Numbered from the stretch's first letter, positions 42,475 through 52,985 are shown. The stretch is 64,000 bases of DNA from Nematopogon swammerdamellus (GCA_946902875.1 OX336350.1:18776048-18840047), one strand, 5' to 3'. Numbers and translations: made by a program. The notes: generated from the sequence alone by a model not told the origin.

Positions 42475-42608
42475 TTTTTAGGGTTCCGTATCTATGCGTT
42501 ATTAATCCTAAACCATCTGTCCGACGTCTAGGTCTGTCCTACCTTTAAAGGGTTGTCGAACTAGGTTGACATTTTCTAAGAATATGTGTTATTATGGCAG
42601 ATAATATT
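42475..42608 (-). repeat. D2 fragment
   Basis: 'ttagggttccgtatc' through 'gaatatgtgttattatggc' is a diverged minus-strand D2. Confidence 0.55.
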
Positions 42609-42621
42609 CTTTCCGATTCTG

Positions 42622-42940
42622 CACCGTGTTGGGCCGGTACTTTAAAAGAATAGCCCCACTGCATCGCTCCCCGTGTATGTCGTAAAAGGCGACTAAGGGA
42701 TATGACTCCCTTCTTATATTACTAGGTGGTAGGGTTAACCCGCCCGGGTTGGTACCACCGCACTGAATGAAAGGTCGGTCGAAACGGCTATGTAAATAGT
42801 TTTCCCCTTTCCGTCCAGTTCAGTGTAGCCGGCACGACCGAAGGGAAGCACTGACGTGGCGTCAACTTCACCCGGTGTTATGGGCTGACATCACAGATGT
42901 TGTGTAGGTGATGTAGCCAACCGTGTCAGTTTCCATAAAT
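42622..42940 (+). mobile_element. composite SINE: head H3, core, tail T1
   Basis: 'accgtgttgggccggtac' leads through H3, the core joined at 'ctcccttcttatatta', and full T1 to 'cagtttccata'. It is the most complete example of the H3-core-T1 arrangement. The poly(A) is short. Confidence 0.85.
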
Positions 42941-43059
42941 ATATCCTAACAAATAATAAACATAAAAAAAAAACGGCCAAGTGCGAGTCGAACTCGCGCA
43001 CCGAAGGTTCCGCATCGCCATGTCATGGTCAGCGCCACTCACGCCATCTACGCCGATAC

Positions 43060-43218
43060 GACCTAGTAAGGTAAGAAGGGAAGGTACCTACAGTTTTACG
43101 CGGAATCCGAATCACGATTAGCCTCCAACGGTCACCCATCCAAGATCCAAGTACTGACCGCGCCCAGGGTTGCTTAACAACAGTCGACCGACCGCACCAC
43201 TGAGCTACCGAGGTTGAC
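43060..43218 (-). mobile_element. SINE-1 head and start of core
   Basis: 'gttttacgcggaatccgaat', 'cacccatccaagatccaagt' and 'ccactgagctaccgaggttg' are the inverse of the tRNA/5S head. The rest of the SINE is missing. Confidence 0.75.
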
Positions 43219-43222
43219 TACA

Positions 43223-43594
43223 GTGTCCCAAAATTCAACGTGAAGCGGAAACCTGGGAGTAGGCCAGTTTATGACTACCCAGGGAAAAATAAGAAAAAAA
43301 AATCTGAGTCATTTTTTTTTTTTAAACTACAGGCATTCTGGTTTTATTTGGAATAGTTATCAGTAGCAGAGTTATTTAGGCTTCCAATATAAGAATTTGA
43401 ACTAATTATATTTGCAAATTTGTAGTCGTAGTACCTAAAATGTTGTACGAGATGTCAATTTTCAACGTTTTTAAGAAAATGCTCATATTATCATAAAAAA
43501 CAAATGACTCCGATTTTTTTTCCTATTTTTCCCTGGGTAGTCATAAACTGGCCTACTCCCTGGTTCCCGCTTGACGTTGACTTTTGGGACACGT
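43223..43594. mobile_element. MITE-6 (fold-back, ~90-bp arms)
   Basis: 'gagtaggccagtttatgact' followed by 'acccagggaaaaata' (43255-43292) is found inverted at 43528-43567. The ends are 'gtgtccc' and 'gggacac'. The centre is AT-rich and non-coding. Confidence 0.8.
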
Positions 43595-43948
43595 CGTATA
43601 TTGGGAACATCGTCAATATCGGATGTGTTGGTTAAATTCAGCTCACCAGTTGTGCGTCCTCGTAAAGTACACAATGTACCTACCTGTCAGGAATGCACAC
43701 AAATTGCGCTATAAGTGGATTAGCGAATGTGTGGGGCCGGGCGGTGCGGTTGAGCCGAGCTTAAAATACATTTTAGGCTTAATTTGGGGGTGGGTTTATA
43801 TTGAGCTTAACTTTTGGCGATGCGGAGTTTGTATTCGAAATTTGCGGAAATTAATACCGCGAGTGGAGGAGGCAATTTAAATAGAAATTTGTATTGACTT
43901 GTACCTACGAGAAAAATATTTTGTGTTTGCTTCATAATGTTTATTCAC
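43595..43948. other. no recognised feature
   Basis: A 98-codon frame starting in MITE-6 runs through here but has no domain and follows no homology. Confidence 0.45.
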
Positions 43949-44660
43949 ACCGTGTGGGGCAGGTGCTTAGAAAGAATAACCCCACTGAATCTCTGTCCGT
44001 GCACGTCGTAAAAGGTGACTATAGGATAAGGACAAGATGCCGTGCTAAAAGGCGACAGGTTAGCCACCTCTCACATTAGAACGGTACTTCCACCGAGTAA
44101 TGCAACAGGTGGGTCTTCGTGCCTTACTTTTTTTTTTTTATGGAAACTGACGCGGTTGGCTACATCACCTACAACATCCGTGATGTCAGGCCATAACACC
44201 GGGTGAGCTAGGTGCCATGTTAGTGCTTCTCTTCAGTAGTGCCGGCTACACTGAACTGGATGGAAAACTATTTACATAGCCGTTTCGACCGACGTTTAAT
44301 TCAGTGAGGTGGTACCAACCCGGGCGGGTTGAACCCTACCACCTAGTAAGGTAAGAAGGGAAGGGACCTACAGTTTTACGTGGAATCCGAACCACGGTCA
44401 GCCTCCAACGGTCGAGCGGTCACCCATCCAAGTACTGACCGCACCCAGCGTTGCTTCACAATCAATAGCTACAGTCGACTGTCTGCACCACTGAGCTATC
44501 GAGGCTGACAAAACTTGATACTTGCTACTTGATAGTTATGTATCTGGTCCGAATACTTTGCTAAACATGGTGGTCGGTGTTGTGCTGTAATTTACAAAAG
44601 TACCTGCAGCACAACTCCGATTACTCTGCTTACCCCAAAGCGTGTGGTATGTATGTATAT
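43949..44660 (+). mobile_element. SINE-3 interrupted by SINE-1
   Basis: H3 ('accgtgtggggcaggtgc') and the middle block to 'cttcgtgccttactt' are separated from tail T3 ('ttgctacttgatagttatgt' to 'gcgtgtggtatgtatgtata') by a full SINE-1 on the opposite strand (44129-44515). With the insert left out, the order matches the complete copy at 8281-8635. Confidence 0.85.
44129..44515 (-). mobile_element. SINE-1, full length, nested in SINE-3
   Basis: Poly(T), T1, core, and a well-preserved tRNA/5S head ('ccactgagctatcgaggc'). The 5S-like block reads cleanly on the minus strand with its C-box-like 'cttggatgggtgaccg'. The insertion is younger than the SINE-3 it interrupts. Confidence 0.9.
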
Positions 44661-44839
44661 TTATTTATTTGGAAAGGTGAAAAAATATGGGATAAGCCCG
44701 AATAAGGTGGTTGTTTACCTTAGGAAATACATAGCTTATGAAAATGTACCAAGCTTTTTTGAAAAATCTAACTCACAGGCGCCAAGGGCTGTAAAAGAGC
44801 TGTTTAAAGATATCGTTTTTTTATTGTAAACCAACATGG

Positions 44840-45015
44840 GTGGCTGTGCCGAGAGACCAATGGTGCAGTCGAAAGAGCCAAAATCACCTCTCCCCGCGAA
44901 ACCACGCTCAGTTAGGTGCCATGCCAGCAGATTTTAGCCAGATCGTTACAACTCTTCATGCTTATACACACCACACACCCTGTATCCTGACAATCGGGGC
45001 AAGCACAGTAGTCGG
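44840..45015 (-). mobile_element. LINE-B 3' UTR fragment and SINE-3 tail scrap
   Basis: 44840-44950 inverted reads 'ggcatggcacctaactgagc' and 'gtggtttcgcggggagaggt', matching the LINE-B 3' UTR at 10575-10620. 44955-45015 is an inverted T3 end ('gtatcctgacaatcggggc'). Confidence 0.55.
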
Positions 45016-45032
45016 TATTTTTTTATAATTAC

Positions 45033-45305
45033 TTTATGGAAACTGACACAGTTGTCTACATCACCTACAACATCTGTGATGTCAGCCCATAACACCGGGT
45101 GAACTAGGTGCCCTGTCAGTGCTTCCCTTCATTTCATGTCGGCTACACTGAACTGGACGGAAAACACGAAATATTTACATAGCCGTTTCGACCGGCGTTT
45201 CATTCAGTGCGGTGGTACCGATCCGGGCGGGACAAACCCTACCCGCCTAGTAAGGTAAGAAGGGAAGGGACCTACAGTTTTACGAGGAATCCGGACCACG
45301 GGTAT
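45033..45305 (-). mobile_element. SINE-1 fragment (tail T1, core, head stub)
   Basis: 'atggaaactgacacagttg' through the core to 'ttacgaggaatccggaccac'. The 5S-like block and the A-box are missing. Confidence 0.8.
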
Positions 45306-45492
45306 TGTGCTCGGTTTGGTGGCTCTGTCTCCGATAAAACTTTCCAGTTCATAATATTTTGTGCAGCGCCAACTGGGGGCTAAATATGACATTGTTTTAG
45401 AATCCGCCAATGCTTACAGATGTCGCTAGCAGTCTCATCTGGCATGAGTGTCTCTTTTTAGTATAGTATCCCAACTAACATTATGGTGTTAA

Positions 45493-46431
45493 GGGTCTAC
45501 CTCCCTAAATTGTGCCTCTCACTCTAACAATGCGCGTTTTATTTTATTATGAACTATAAAAAAATCCTCTGGGAGAAACATGCATGATAAAATTATTAGT
45601 GCCTCGTGCGAGACTAAATTTAAAGAGGAAAAGCCGAAGTTACTTATCAATAAAAATATTTAATAGTTTTCCTAATTTTATCAAATTGTCTGATACATTC
45701 AATAAGTTTAAATCTGAACTAAAAGAATATTTGACCAGTAATCCTTTTTATTCTCTTGATGAATATTTTAAAGCATGTATAAATAAATCAACAAATGTGT
45801 AATTTATCAGTTATTAAAGAATTGTAGATTTATAGAAGGTTATAACAAAAATATTGTTTTTTTTTTCTACTTGCTCGTGCAGTTGTTATATTTTATTAAA
45901 TTTTAAATTGTATTTTATATTCTTAATTTGTGAGACTGTCTGAAATTTCTCTTTGCTAGATTTATCAAAGATTGTATTTTGTGTTTGTTTTACTTATAGA
46001 TTAAGCTATTTATTGAGTTTAATAATGAACTCATTTTTGAAATTTCAATGTACGTTTTTTAAATGAGAGATTATTTGAAATCTGTATTATTTTTCTTGTC
46101 AATTACTGTATTTTGTATTGTTAATTGTAATATTGTATGCCCATGGGTGTTACCACAATAATTAAATAAATAAATAAATAAATGTTTTTCAATAAAAAAA
46201 CTTGGTATATAATAATAAAAAAAAAACTAAAACTTAATAAACTTTTATATTTTTTTTTCCAATTAATATGTGGAGTACCAAATTTTTTTATTGAAAAACA
46301 TTAATAATTTTATCATGCATGTTTCTCCCAGAGGATTTTTTTATAAGTTTTATAATTTCTTCATAATAAAATAAAATGTATGAAAAACGCGCATTGTTAG
46401 AGTGAGAGGCACAATATAGGGAGGTAGACCC
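45493..46431. mobile_element. TTAA-flanked fold-back element with nested LINE-E
   Basis: TTAA at 45489-45492 and 46432-46435 flanks inverted ends 'gggtctacctccctaaattg' and their complement. The arms include 'gcctctcactctaacaatgc' and 'cctctgggagaaacatgc'. The left arm is split at ~45597 by LINE-E and resumes at ~46186 with 'aatgtttttcaataaaaaaa', matching the inverse of the right arm. Arms are then ~180 bases. TTAA suggests piggyBac-type transposition, but the termini are not diagnostic. Confidence 0.8.
45597..46185 (+). mobile_element. LINE-E 3' end
   Basis: The frame at 45584-45802 reads RKSRSYLSIKIFNSFPNFIKL and FKSELKEYLTSNPFYSLDEYF, the typical C-terminus of insect non-LTR polyproteins of the Jockey/CR1-like type. 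A ~370-base 3' UTR and an AAAT-repeat tail (46163-46185) follow. It is 5'-truncated. Confidence 0.7.
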
Positions 46432-46599
46432 TTAAGACAGCCGTTATAAGAGCTGCAGAGGCCCATTCTTATACAGGTTAAGGTTCTTTAGTGACTTTAC
46501 AATAGCGTTGTAAGTGCTATAAGGGTGGGACAAGAGCTCTGCAGTAGTGACGCGTTATAGTAATCCAATATACCACTTTATGATCTAAAAAACCTGCCG

Positions 46600-46915
46600 T
46601 TAGCACCAATTTGTTAGTTGGGATGGATACCGGGCAGGGACTGCATCCCTACACGCTGGACTTACCGCGGATGCGTACCAACCGGTTCTGCAGATCTTTC
46701 CTCTGCAGAACCGGTAAGTAAACTCGAGAACGCTCTCCCTGCCCGTATATTTCCCCCCAAGTGCAGTCTCGGGTCCTTCGAGAGGGAGCGTCAATAAGCA
46801 CCTGTCAGGCGGGCATGGCATTCGCAACCCCCGCATACGGCCGAATGTCCATGGCCGTCGTTAGACACCTTATGGGTGGCGAGGACACAATGTCGCGCTT
46901 TCAATAAAAAAAAAA
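46600..46915 (+). mobile_element. LINE-A 3' end
   Basis: 'actgcatccctacacgctgg' and 'atgcgtaccaaccggttctg' code for HPYTLDLPRMRTNRFCRSFL-type residues, broken by a 'taagtaaac' insertion. The 3' UTR ('ggcatggcattcgcaaccc', 'caatgtcgcgctttcaataa') ends in poly(A). Confidence 0.75.
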
Positions 46916-47280
46916 TTGTTCTTGCCAAATAAAAAATTAAACGTTTTTTTATTTAAGTAAATCAAGATCAGTTTCAGATTCAGATTCAGTTTTGCGAAGG
47001 GTATAAAACCCGTTGCGCGCCCTGCACGAGTCCTCTGTCGTTTTTCGACATTGTCTGTTCTGCAGTATTTACGTAAGTTTATTTTATTTTATTAATGTTT
47101 TTTATTTGTTCCATAAACATTTATTTTCTATTTTTCACAACAATATGAAGTATAATCCTTCCCGTGTGAACAACTTTTACCCTGTTCACTAGATATTTTA
47201 ATCCCGAGGAACTACACTATGTCCAACTTATGTGGCTCCCTCAACAGAATAGTTTGAAGATCTTCTTGAATATTATATTA
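46916..47280 (+). promoter_or_regulatory. promoter-like stretch, no gene attached
   Basis: 'ggtataaaacccg' at 47000-47012 is a TATA box, and 'ttacgtaagttt' at 47071-47082 is a splice-donor-like sequence 70 bases downstream. This could be a first exon or an LTR fragment, but no coding sequence follows in the window. The remainder to 47280 is AT-rich. Confidence 0.3.
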
Positions 47281-47345
47281 TACTAGCTGTGGCCGCGACT
47301 TCGTCCGCGTGGACTTATTACGCTATCTACCGGGTCCAATTGTAT
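47281..47345 (+). repeat. short dispersed repeat ('cgcgacttcgtccgcgtgg')
   Basis: The start 'ctagctgtggccgcgacttc' resembles the beginning of D1 and of the array at 16810 and is a common start of lepidopteran repeats. It is truncated. Confidence 0.45.
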
Positions 47346-47657
47346 TTTCAAACCATCCAGGGACCCACTTAAAATGTAAAAAGGGACACACAAAATTTTT
47401 CATTGCATATCTGAAAATGGGCCAAGAAGATCGGACTGAAAGAAAACAAAACGCCTATACAAAGTCCCAAGGTTAAATTAGTGCTCACTATAAGTAATAT
47501 GCACCAAGTTGTGCACTGGCAGTGGCGTTGTACCGTGGTAATGGTAAAATTTTCTCTACTTTAAAACTGGCGGCCGTTCTAGAGTCTAGCACTAGGTTTG
47601 GGACCTCTGCCAAATTCGGTCGCAGCGTAACTGCAATGTGGACATAAGCGCTTAAAG

Positions 47658-48189
47658 CAGTGCTATGCAAACTTTTTCTTGCGGCGGACCGGCAATCTCA
47701 AACTGTTTTGTGTGACGGACCGGTATTTTTTTTTATTGTTAACTAGCTCGGGGCCAGGTTTAGTACGGGGTACTAACTGTCCCGCGGCTCCGCACGCTCT
47801 CATATTTGACTTCTCTGCTAACCTCATAAGCCATTTAACGTGATGAAAAGTAGCCTATAATTGATGGGAAGAACCATGATATCCGTAGAAGCAAACTGTA
47901 TTAAAATCGGTTCAGTGGTTCTCAAGTTATAAGCGGACAGACAGACATACAGACAGAAAGCAGACGTTGGATTTTATTAAAGGTAAGGATAAGGATTAAA
48001 ATAAGTTATGTTTTAAGTGTTTACAGTTTCATAACATCTTAACTTAGCACGAGCCAAATTTCTGGACTCTTGCTCTCTGAAAAAAAAAATATCCATCTTC
48101 ATCTTTCCCTCGGCCTCGACGCGGACCGCTTGCTTGCTTGCGGGCCGCGGACCGACACCGGTCCGCAGGCCACCATTTGAGTAGCACTG
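47658..48189. mobile_element. hAT-like MITE with perfect 8-bp target duplication, nested D1
   Basis: 'gcttaaag' flanks both ends (47650-47657, 48190-48197). The termini are 'cagtgctatgcaaac' and the inverse of 'atttgagtagcactg', and 'gcggaccgg' blocks lie just inside both ends. An 8-bp duplication and CA(G)...(C)TG ends are diagnostic for hAT. D1 (47745-47992) sits within it. No transposase. Confidence 0.9.
47745..47992 (+). repeat. dispersed repeat D1 nested in the hAT-like MITE
   Basis: 'cccgcggctccgcacgctct' to 'cgttggattttattaaagg'. Its beginning is altered ('gctcggggccaggtttagta'). Confidence 0.65.
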
Positions 48190-48269
48190 GCTTAAAGCGC
48201 CTTGCGCAAATCGGCTTGACCGCTTTGGCTTTCGGCTTTCGGTCATATACTGTCACTTATATAAAATTA

Positions 48270-48596
48270 AGTACCTACCGAGACCTGGGGGCACTCTGGC
48301 TGGGCGTACTCTGAGGGTACTCTAGAGGTACTCTGAGGTTACTCTGGAGGTACTCGGGGTTGCTCTGGGGGTACTATGGGGTACTATCTCGGATACTATG
48401 GGGGTACTCTGGGCGTACTTTGGAGGTACTCTGGGGGGTACTATGGGGGTACTCGGGGGTACTCTGGTTACACTCTGCGGTACTAGGGAGGTACTCGGGG
48501 TGTACTCTGGGGGTTCTATGGGGGCACTCTGGGCGTACTTTTGAGGTACTCTGGGGGGTACTCTGGGGGTACTCTGCGGTGGTACTCTGGGTGAGT
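48270..48596. repeat. degenerate G-rich minisatellite ('ggtactctggg')
   Basis: Irregular 10-20-base units around 'gggggtactctggggg' and 'gggggtactatggggg'. Runs of four or five G make it G-quadruplex-prone. Frames open on both strands (e.g. 48360-48788) are repeat artefacts at their start. Confidence 0.85.
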
Positions 48597-49106
48597 ACCG
48601 CCGCCGATTGCTGCTCTGCGGTTGAACTCGATCAAGTTGCTCCGGCCTCATCTGAAATATACAGGAGGGATTTCGAGATGAAAATCATGGGTCACACTGA
48701 CGCCGCCAACTTTGATAATAAACTCAAATTTCACGCTAGCAAAACCAAGGACAACTGCACCTACTACATATTGGTCGCATGTGAGTAGTTTCATCGCATA
48801 CCTTGTACCTACCAAACAAACTATTGAAGTTTGTTCAATCAAACAGTTTGAATCGTCCTTCACTCGCGATATGTACCTCTGTCTCCGGAGTGAGATTGAG
48901 AAGCGAAGTTCGCCGCCGGTCCCTTCGGAATGTAACTGATGTATCGCCGCCGACATAAGGAATTCCCGGCACCACCGTCGCCGTCGCCGCCGACGCAAAG
49001 CGGAGTAAATGTAAATTTGTGCCGTGCGACGAATTCCAGATCTCTCACAGAGCACCATAGACTGTATAAGAGGTCTTTCGCGCCAGACGAAAAGATGTAT
49101 GTTATA
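48597..49106. other. unassigned; overlapping frames without a domain
   Basis: Frames of 75-136 codons overlap on both strands and share no known motif. I do not call a gene. Confidence 0.4.
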
Positions 49107-49205
49107 ATTTTAACGTGTGTGTGTATGTGTGTATGTGTACGGGTGTGTCTGATGTGGCATCGTAGCTCCCAAACAGATGGACCGATTTGGATGCGGTTTT
49201 TTTGA
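49107..49205 (+). repeat. dispersed repeat with 'accgatttggatgcgg'
   Basis: A GT-rich lead is followed by 'atggaccgatttggatgcgg', as at 1516-1612. Confidence 0.55.
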
Positions 49206-49559
49206 CAAATCAGAAAGTAAAAAAAAATTTACAAAATTTGTAATTTTTAAAAGCATGATTTTAAATAAAATTATACTCCCCCTTATCTCCGAAACCACTG
49301 ACTCTATAATTTTGAACAAAACAGGAAATATAGTGCCTTTCTTATAGTTTACAGGAAAATCCATAGGAAAATCCTAAGTCTTAAAGTTTTTGTATTTTAT
49401 ATTTGTATTCTTTTATTGCTTCTTTTTATTTAATTATTACTAATGACTCAAAGCGTGAAATTTACAAAATGAACAACTTAATTAATCGGTACATAATTAT
49501 TTACTTAGCGGAAAACTATTCCTCGCGCAAAACATATCAATGAAACCTTTTATTATAAA
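49206..49559. other. no recognised feature
   Basis: AT-rich sequence. Confidence 0.5.
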
Positions 49560-49686
49560 CTACCGGCACGACCGAAGGGAAGCACTGAAAGGGCACCAAG
49601 TACACCCGGTGTTATGGGCTGACATCACGGATGTTGTAGGTGATGTAGCCAATCGTGTCAGTTTCAATAAAAAAAAAAAAAAAAAC
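49560..49686 (+). mobile_element. SINE tail T1 fragment
   Basis: From 'accggcacgaccgaaggga' to 'cagtttcaat' plus a 20-base poly(A). Confidence 0.8.
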
Positions 49687-49989
49687 TAAAACAATCGTAA
49701 GGCAGCACCGCACACCAATCAAATTAAAATCTCGCCTGCTCTATTGCATTCTAAGCCGATAAATCACCTGCTGGAAATTTCCATTAGTGTAGTACGTGAC
49801 ACCCTCTCCCCCGCGCCACCCACACGCCTCTCCTTTCATTCCCCTGACCCCTTAGCTGTTGTTCCCTCTTACTTCATTGCGATAAATCCAAATTTGGCCT
49901 TAGCGACATGCAGTGAATTAAAACTAGAGGCTTTGACAGTGTGACAACTGTCATGAATTTTTTTGTCAACGATGAAGTTCGTAGGTTGC

Positions 49990-50100
49990 TGTGGCCAATT
50001 CCAGAACGCTGTCGCCCTTTAGCACGACATCTTGTCTCTATCCCTTAGTCACCTTTAACGACATGGACGGTGAGAGATTCAGTGGGTCTATTAATTTAAG
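49990..50100 (-). mobile_element. SINE-3 head fragment
   Basis: 'gtcgccctttagcacgacat', 'cccttagtcacctttaacga' and 'gagagattcagtggg' are an inverted, diverged middle and H3. Confidence 0.65.
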
Positions 50101-50865
50101 TGCAGGATGAAGATTAAAACCGCGATGAAAAGCCGTCAAGTTAAGTGAAATTAAATAAAATACATTATTGTTAGGAAAGAGACAGTAGGTAGGTAAAATA
50201 GTAAAATAATACTTCTTATGCGTTACAAAACTAACATTAACTTTGTATAACAATATAAAATAGGACACAGTTTGTAACTTACGTCTCTGATTTTAAATCT
50301 AGCCTGATTTTAAAGAGTGTATTAAAAAGAAAAACAAAGAACAATATAAAGAAAACAATGTTGGTCAATACAAATACGATACGGTTATCTAGCTGTTGTA
50401 AATAGGCTACCCGTCACTTTTGACATATGTCAAACTTCGCTTTCGCCAATTGTCAAAATCTGTCAACGTCATCAGTCATTTCCTAGAAATTGAGGTTAAC
50501 TCACTTACGATGTCTTGAATAATTAGCGAGTCCTAATAGAATACATGATACGTCATTGGTCCTAATATAATAAATCAGCCTGCATGTCCAAGATGCTAAA
50601 TCAGGTAATTCGTGCTGGCTGGAATGATATTTCGGTGCATTTATGCCGGATTTTGTGCTAATAACACTAATAATAGTACAAAATCCGGTCTAATGAGATT
50701 AAACGAAAATTATAGAGAAAGTCAGATTTTTATTTCTTTTGAGATATTACAGTGGAAAACGTGAACAAAAACCGGTCAAGTTGAACCATGTTCACGTGCC
50801 GAGGGTTCCGTCACCGTTGTTTTGCTGTCATCTAATTATATTTTCTACGAAGGTGTGGTTAAACT
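50101..50865. other. no gene; short palindromes
   Basis: 'ttgacatatgtcaa' at ~50420 is a perfect 14-base palindrome. 'ccggattttgt' (50646-50656) is inverted at 50678-50688. Otherwise AT-rich and unassigned. Confidence 0.5.
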
Positions 50866-50940
50866 TTGGATGGGTGGCCGTTAAACCTTTGAAGATGATC
50901 GTGGTTCGGATTTAACGTGAAACCGTTTGCCCTCTCCCCT
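50866..50940 (+). mobile_element. degenerate SINE-1 head fragment
   Basis: 'ctttggatgggtggccgtta' is the 5S-like C-box region and 'cgtggttcggatttaacg' the B-box region. The core is lost after 'aaaccgtttgccctctcc'. Confidence 0.55.
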
Positions 50941-50956
50941 TTTTTTATAATTTTTT

Positions 50957-51965
50957 TTTTTATGGAAACTGACACGTTTGGCTACATCACCTACAACATT
51001 CGTGATGTCAGCCCATAACACCGGGTGAACTTGGTGCCACGTGAGTGCTTCCCTTCGGTCGTGCCGGCTACACTGAACTGGACGGAAAACACAAACTATT
51101 TACATAGCCGTTTCGACCGACCTTTCATTCATTTCACCTGCACTTCATTGTAGATAAGTGCATGATTGTTAGTTTCTCGAGGAAAAATGCTCCAACACTA
51201 CACGATGACATTGAGGGAGTGTGTAAAGCCGCCAGTAGAACATTGGGTGTAGTGTTGCGTCAATCGAGAGATTTTCACAATGCTGACTCCATAAAGCTGC
51301 TGTTTAATTCATTCGTACGAAGTAACCTGGAAAGCAACGCAATCATTTGGACGCCGCATGAGTTTAATTACAAACTGATATTGGAAAAAGTTATAAAAAA
51401 AGTTTATTAGAATGCTTTATTACAAAACGTATAATTATTACCCGTACCTCTTCCCAACTAAATACATATTAGGCATGGTGGGCTACAATTCTATAGAATG
51501 GAGAAGAGATTTAGCCCTCATGTCGTATGCTTACCGCATACTGAATGGCAAAATAAGCAACTCGGACTTTTTACAGAGATTTAAGCTTTACTCACCAGAC
51601 AACTACTTAAGAGCCAGAACCCACGACGTAATGCAACCAATTCCCTCGAGGACCAACTTGCAGTTGTATTCACCTCTGAATAGAGCTATAAATATAATAA
51701 ATAAAATTAATTCGACAGAACCAGAGTTCGACCTATTTAGCAATAGTTTGAATAAATACAAGAGTTATATAGTAATGTAGATTTAAAATAAGGTAAATAA
51801 ATAAATAAATTACGAAATTCAGTGCGGTGGTACTATCCCGGGCGGGTTGAACCCTACCACATAGTAATATAAGAAGGGCGTCATATCCCTTAGTCGCCTT
51901 TTACGACATACACGGGGAGAGATGCAGTAGGGCTATTCTTTCGAAGTACCGGCCCCACACGGTTT
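50957..51965 (-). mobile_element. composite SINE (H3-core-T1) interrupted by LINE-F
   Basis: T1 on the minus strand runs from poly(T) at 50957 to 'cgacctttcattca' at ~51133. The core resumes at 'attcagtgcggtggtac' (~51819) and ends with H3 at 51965. 'attca' on both sides is the target duplication of the LINE-F insert. Confidence 0.85.
51134..51818 (+). mobile_element. LINE-F 3' end (broken C-terminal polyprotein)
   Basis: Two consecutive frames: 51162-51410 reads LHDDIEGVCKAASRTLGVVLRQ and FNSFVRSNLESNAIIWTP, and 51412-51780 reads YNSIEWRRDLALMSYAYRILNGKISNSDFL and NLQLYSPLNRAINIINKI. Together they form the thumb/C-terminal region of a non-LTR polyprotein. The two parts are out of frame by one base at an A-run (~51392-51398), so the copy is inactive. 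It ends in an 'aaataaat' tail and is 5'-truncated, lacking RT motifs. Confidence 0.8.
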
Positions 51966-52198
51966 GTAACTTTTCAGCATGAAGGGGGGGTACATACAAG
52001 AAACTTTTTTTTCAACATCGATCGGTGTGCGTGTCCAACTCGCACTTGACCTTGACTCTTGAGTTTTTTGTGCTGGGCATAAACTTAGGTATTTAGAGGT
52101 GTGTGTGGGTTGTTGTGTGTATGTATGACGTACCTACACGCTATCCTAATGTAATCTATGTTTTATACGAATAACAGATTAGATAGATAGATTTATTA

Positions 52199-52588
52199 AT
52201 TTTTTTTTTTTTTTATGGAAACTGACACGGTTGGCTACATCACCTATAACTTCCGTGATGTCAGCCAATAACACCGGGTGAACTAGGTGCCACGTCAGTG
52301 CTTCCCCCCTTTGATCGTGCCGGCTACACTGAACTGGTTGGAAAACACAAACTATTTACATAGCCGTTTAGACCGACGTTTCATTCAGTGCGGTGGTACC
52401 AACCCGGGCGGGTTAAACCCTACCACCAAGTAAGATTAGGAGGGAAGGGACCTACAGTTTTACGAGGAATCCGAACCTCGGTCAGCCTCCAACGGTCAGC
52501 GGTCACCCATCCAAGTACTGACCGCACCCAGCGTTGCTTAACATTCAATAGCGACAGTTGACTGTCTCCACCACTGAGCTATCGAGGC
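52199..52588 (-). mobile_element. SINE-1, full length
   Basis: Poly(T), T1, core, and a tRNA/5S head to 'ccactgagctatcgaggc'. The 5S-like portion reads 'gttaagcaacgctgggtgcg' on the minus strand, close to a 5S rRNA interior promoter. Confidence 0.9.
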
Positions 52589-52779
52589 TGACGAAGATAG
52601 ATAGAAAATTCTTTATTGCTCCAGTAAACATTAAACAGTAACAAAAACATTGGAAAATTTACATAAGGTGCAAAGGCGGACTTATCCCTTACAGAGATTT
52701 CTTACAGTCAACCTTTGGATGTTTGAGATTCGATAATATAGTGGAATGTAAGTAGGTAGTAGCAAAAGGGTTCAGTTGC

Positions 52780-52985
52780 GTTCAGGAAAACTATAAACCT
52801 TATCGGTGAAAGTAAGTATAAACTATGGGTGAGGCCGAAGGCCCAGCTGCGTTCAAGAAGAAGATAAACCTTCTCGATGAAAGTAAGTAACGCAGAGCGG
52901 CCTTCGGTCTTGCCCTCAGTTGCTTACTTTCTTCGAGAAGGTTTATAGTCTTCCTGAACGTAGCTCGGCCTACGGCCTCGCCCTA
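52780..52985. repeat. 'ggccgaagg' array, three units in two orientations
   Basis: Two units on one strand ('gggtgaggccgaaggcccag') followed by inverted units ('gtagctcggcctacggcctc'). Same family as 16810-17945. The flanks (52589-52779 and 52986-53207) are AT-rich and hold nothing I recognise. Confidence 0.8.

Noticed and set aside
44129..44515. A true tRNA or 5S rRNA gene
   Set aside because: The A-box and 5S-like blocks are within a poly(A)-tailed repeat present many times; neither a full tRNA nor a full 5S rRNA is present.
45204..45410. Small minus-strand protein at the SINE-1 edge
   Set aside because: It spans the SINE core and flank without homology.
48322..48651. Minus-strand protein rich in TPRVPP
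   Set aside because: It is a translation of the 'ggtactctggg' minisatellite.
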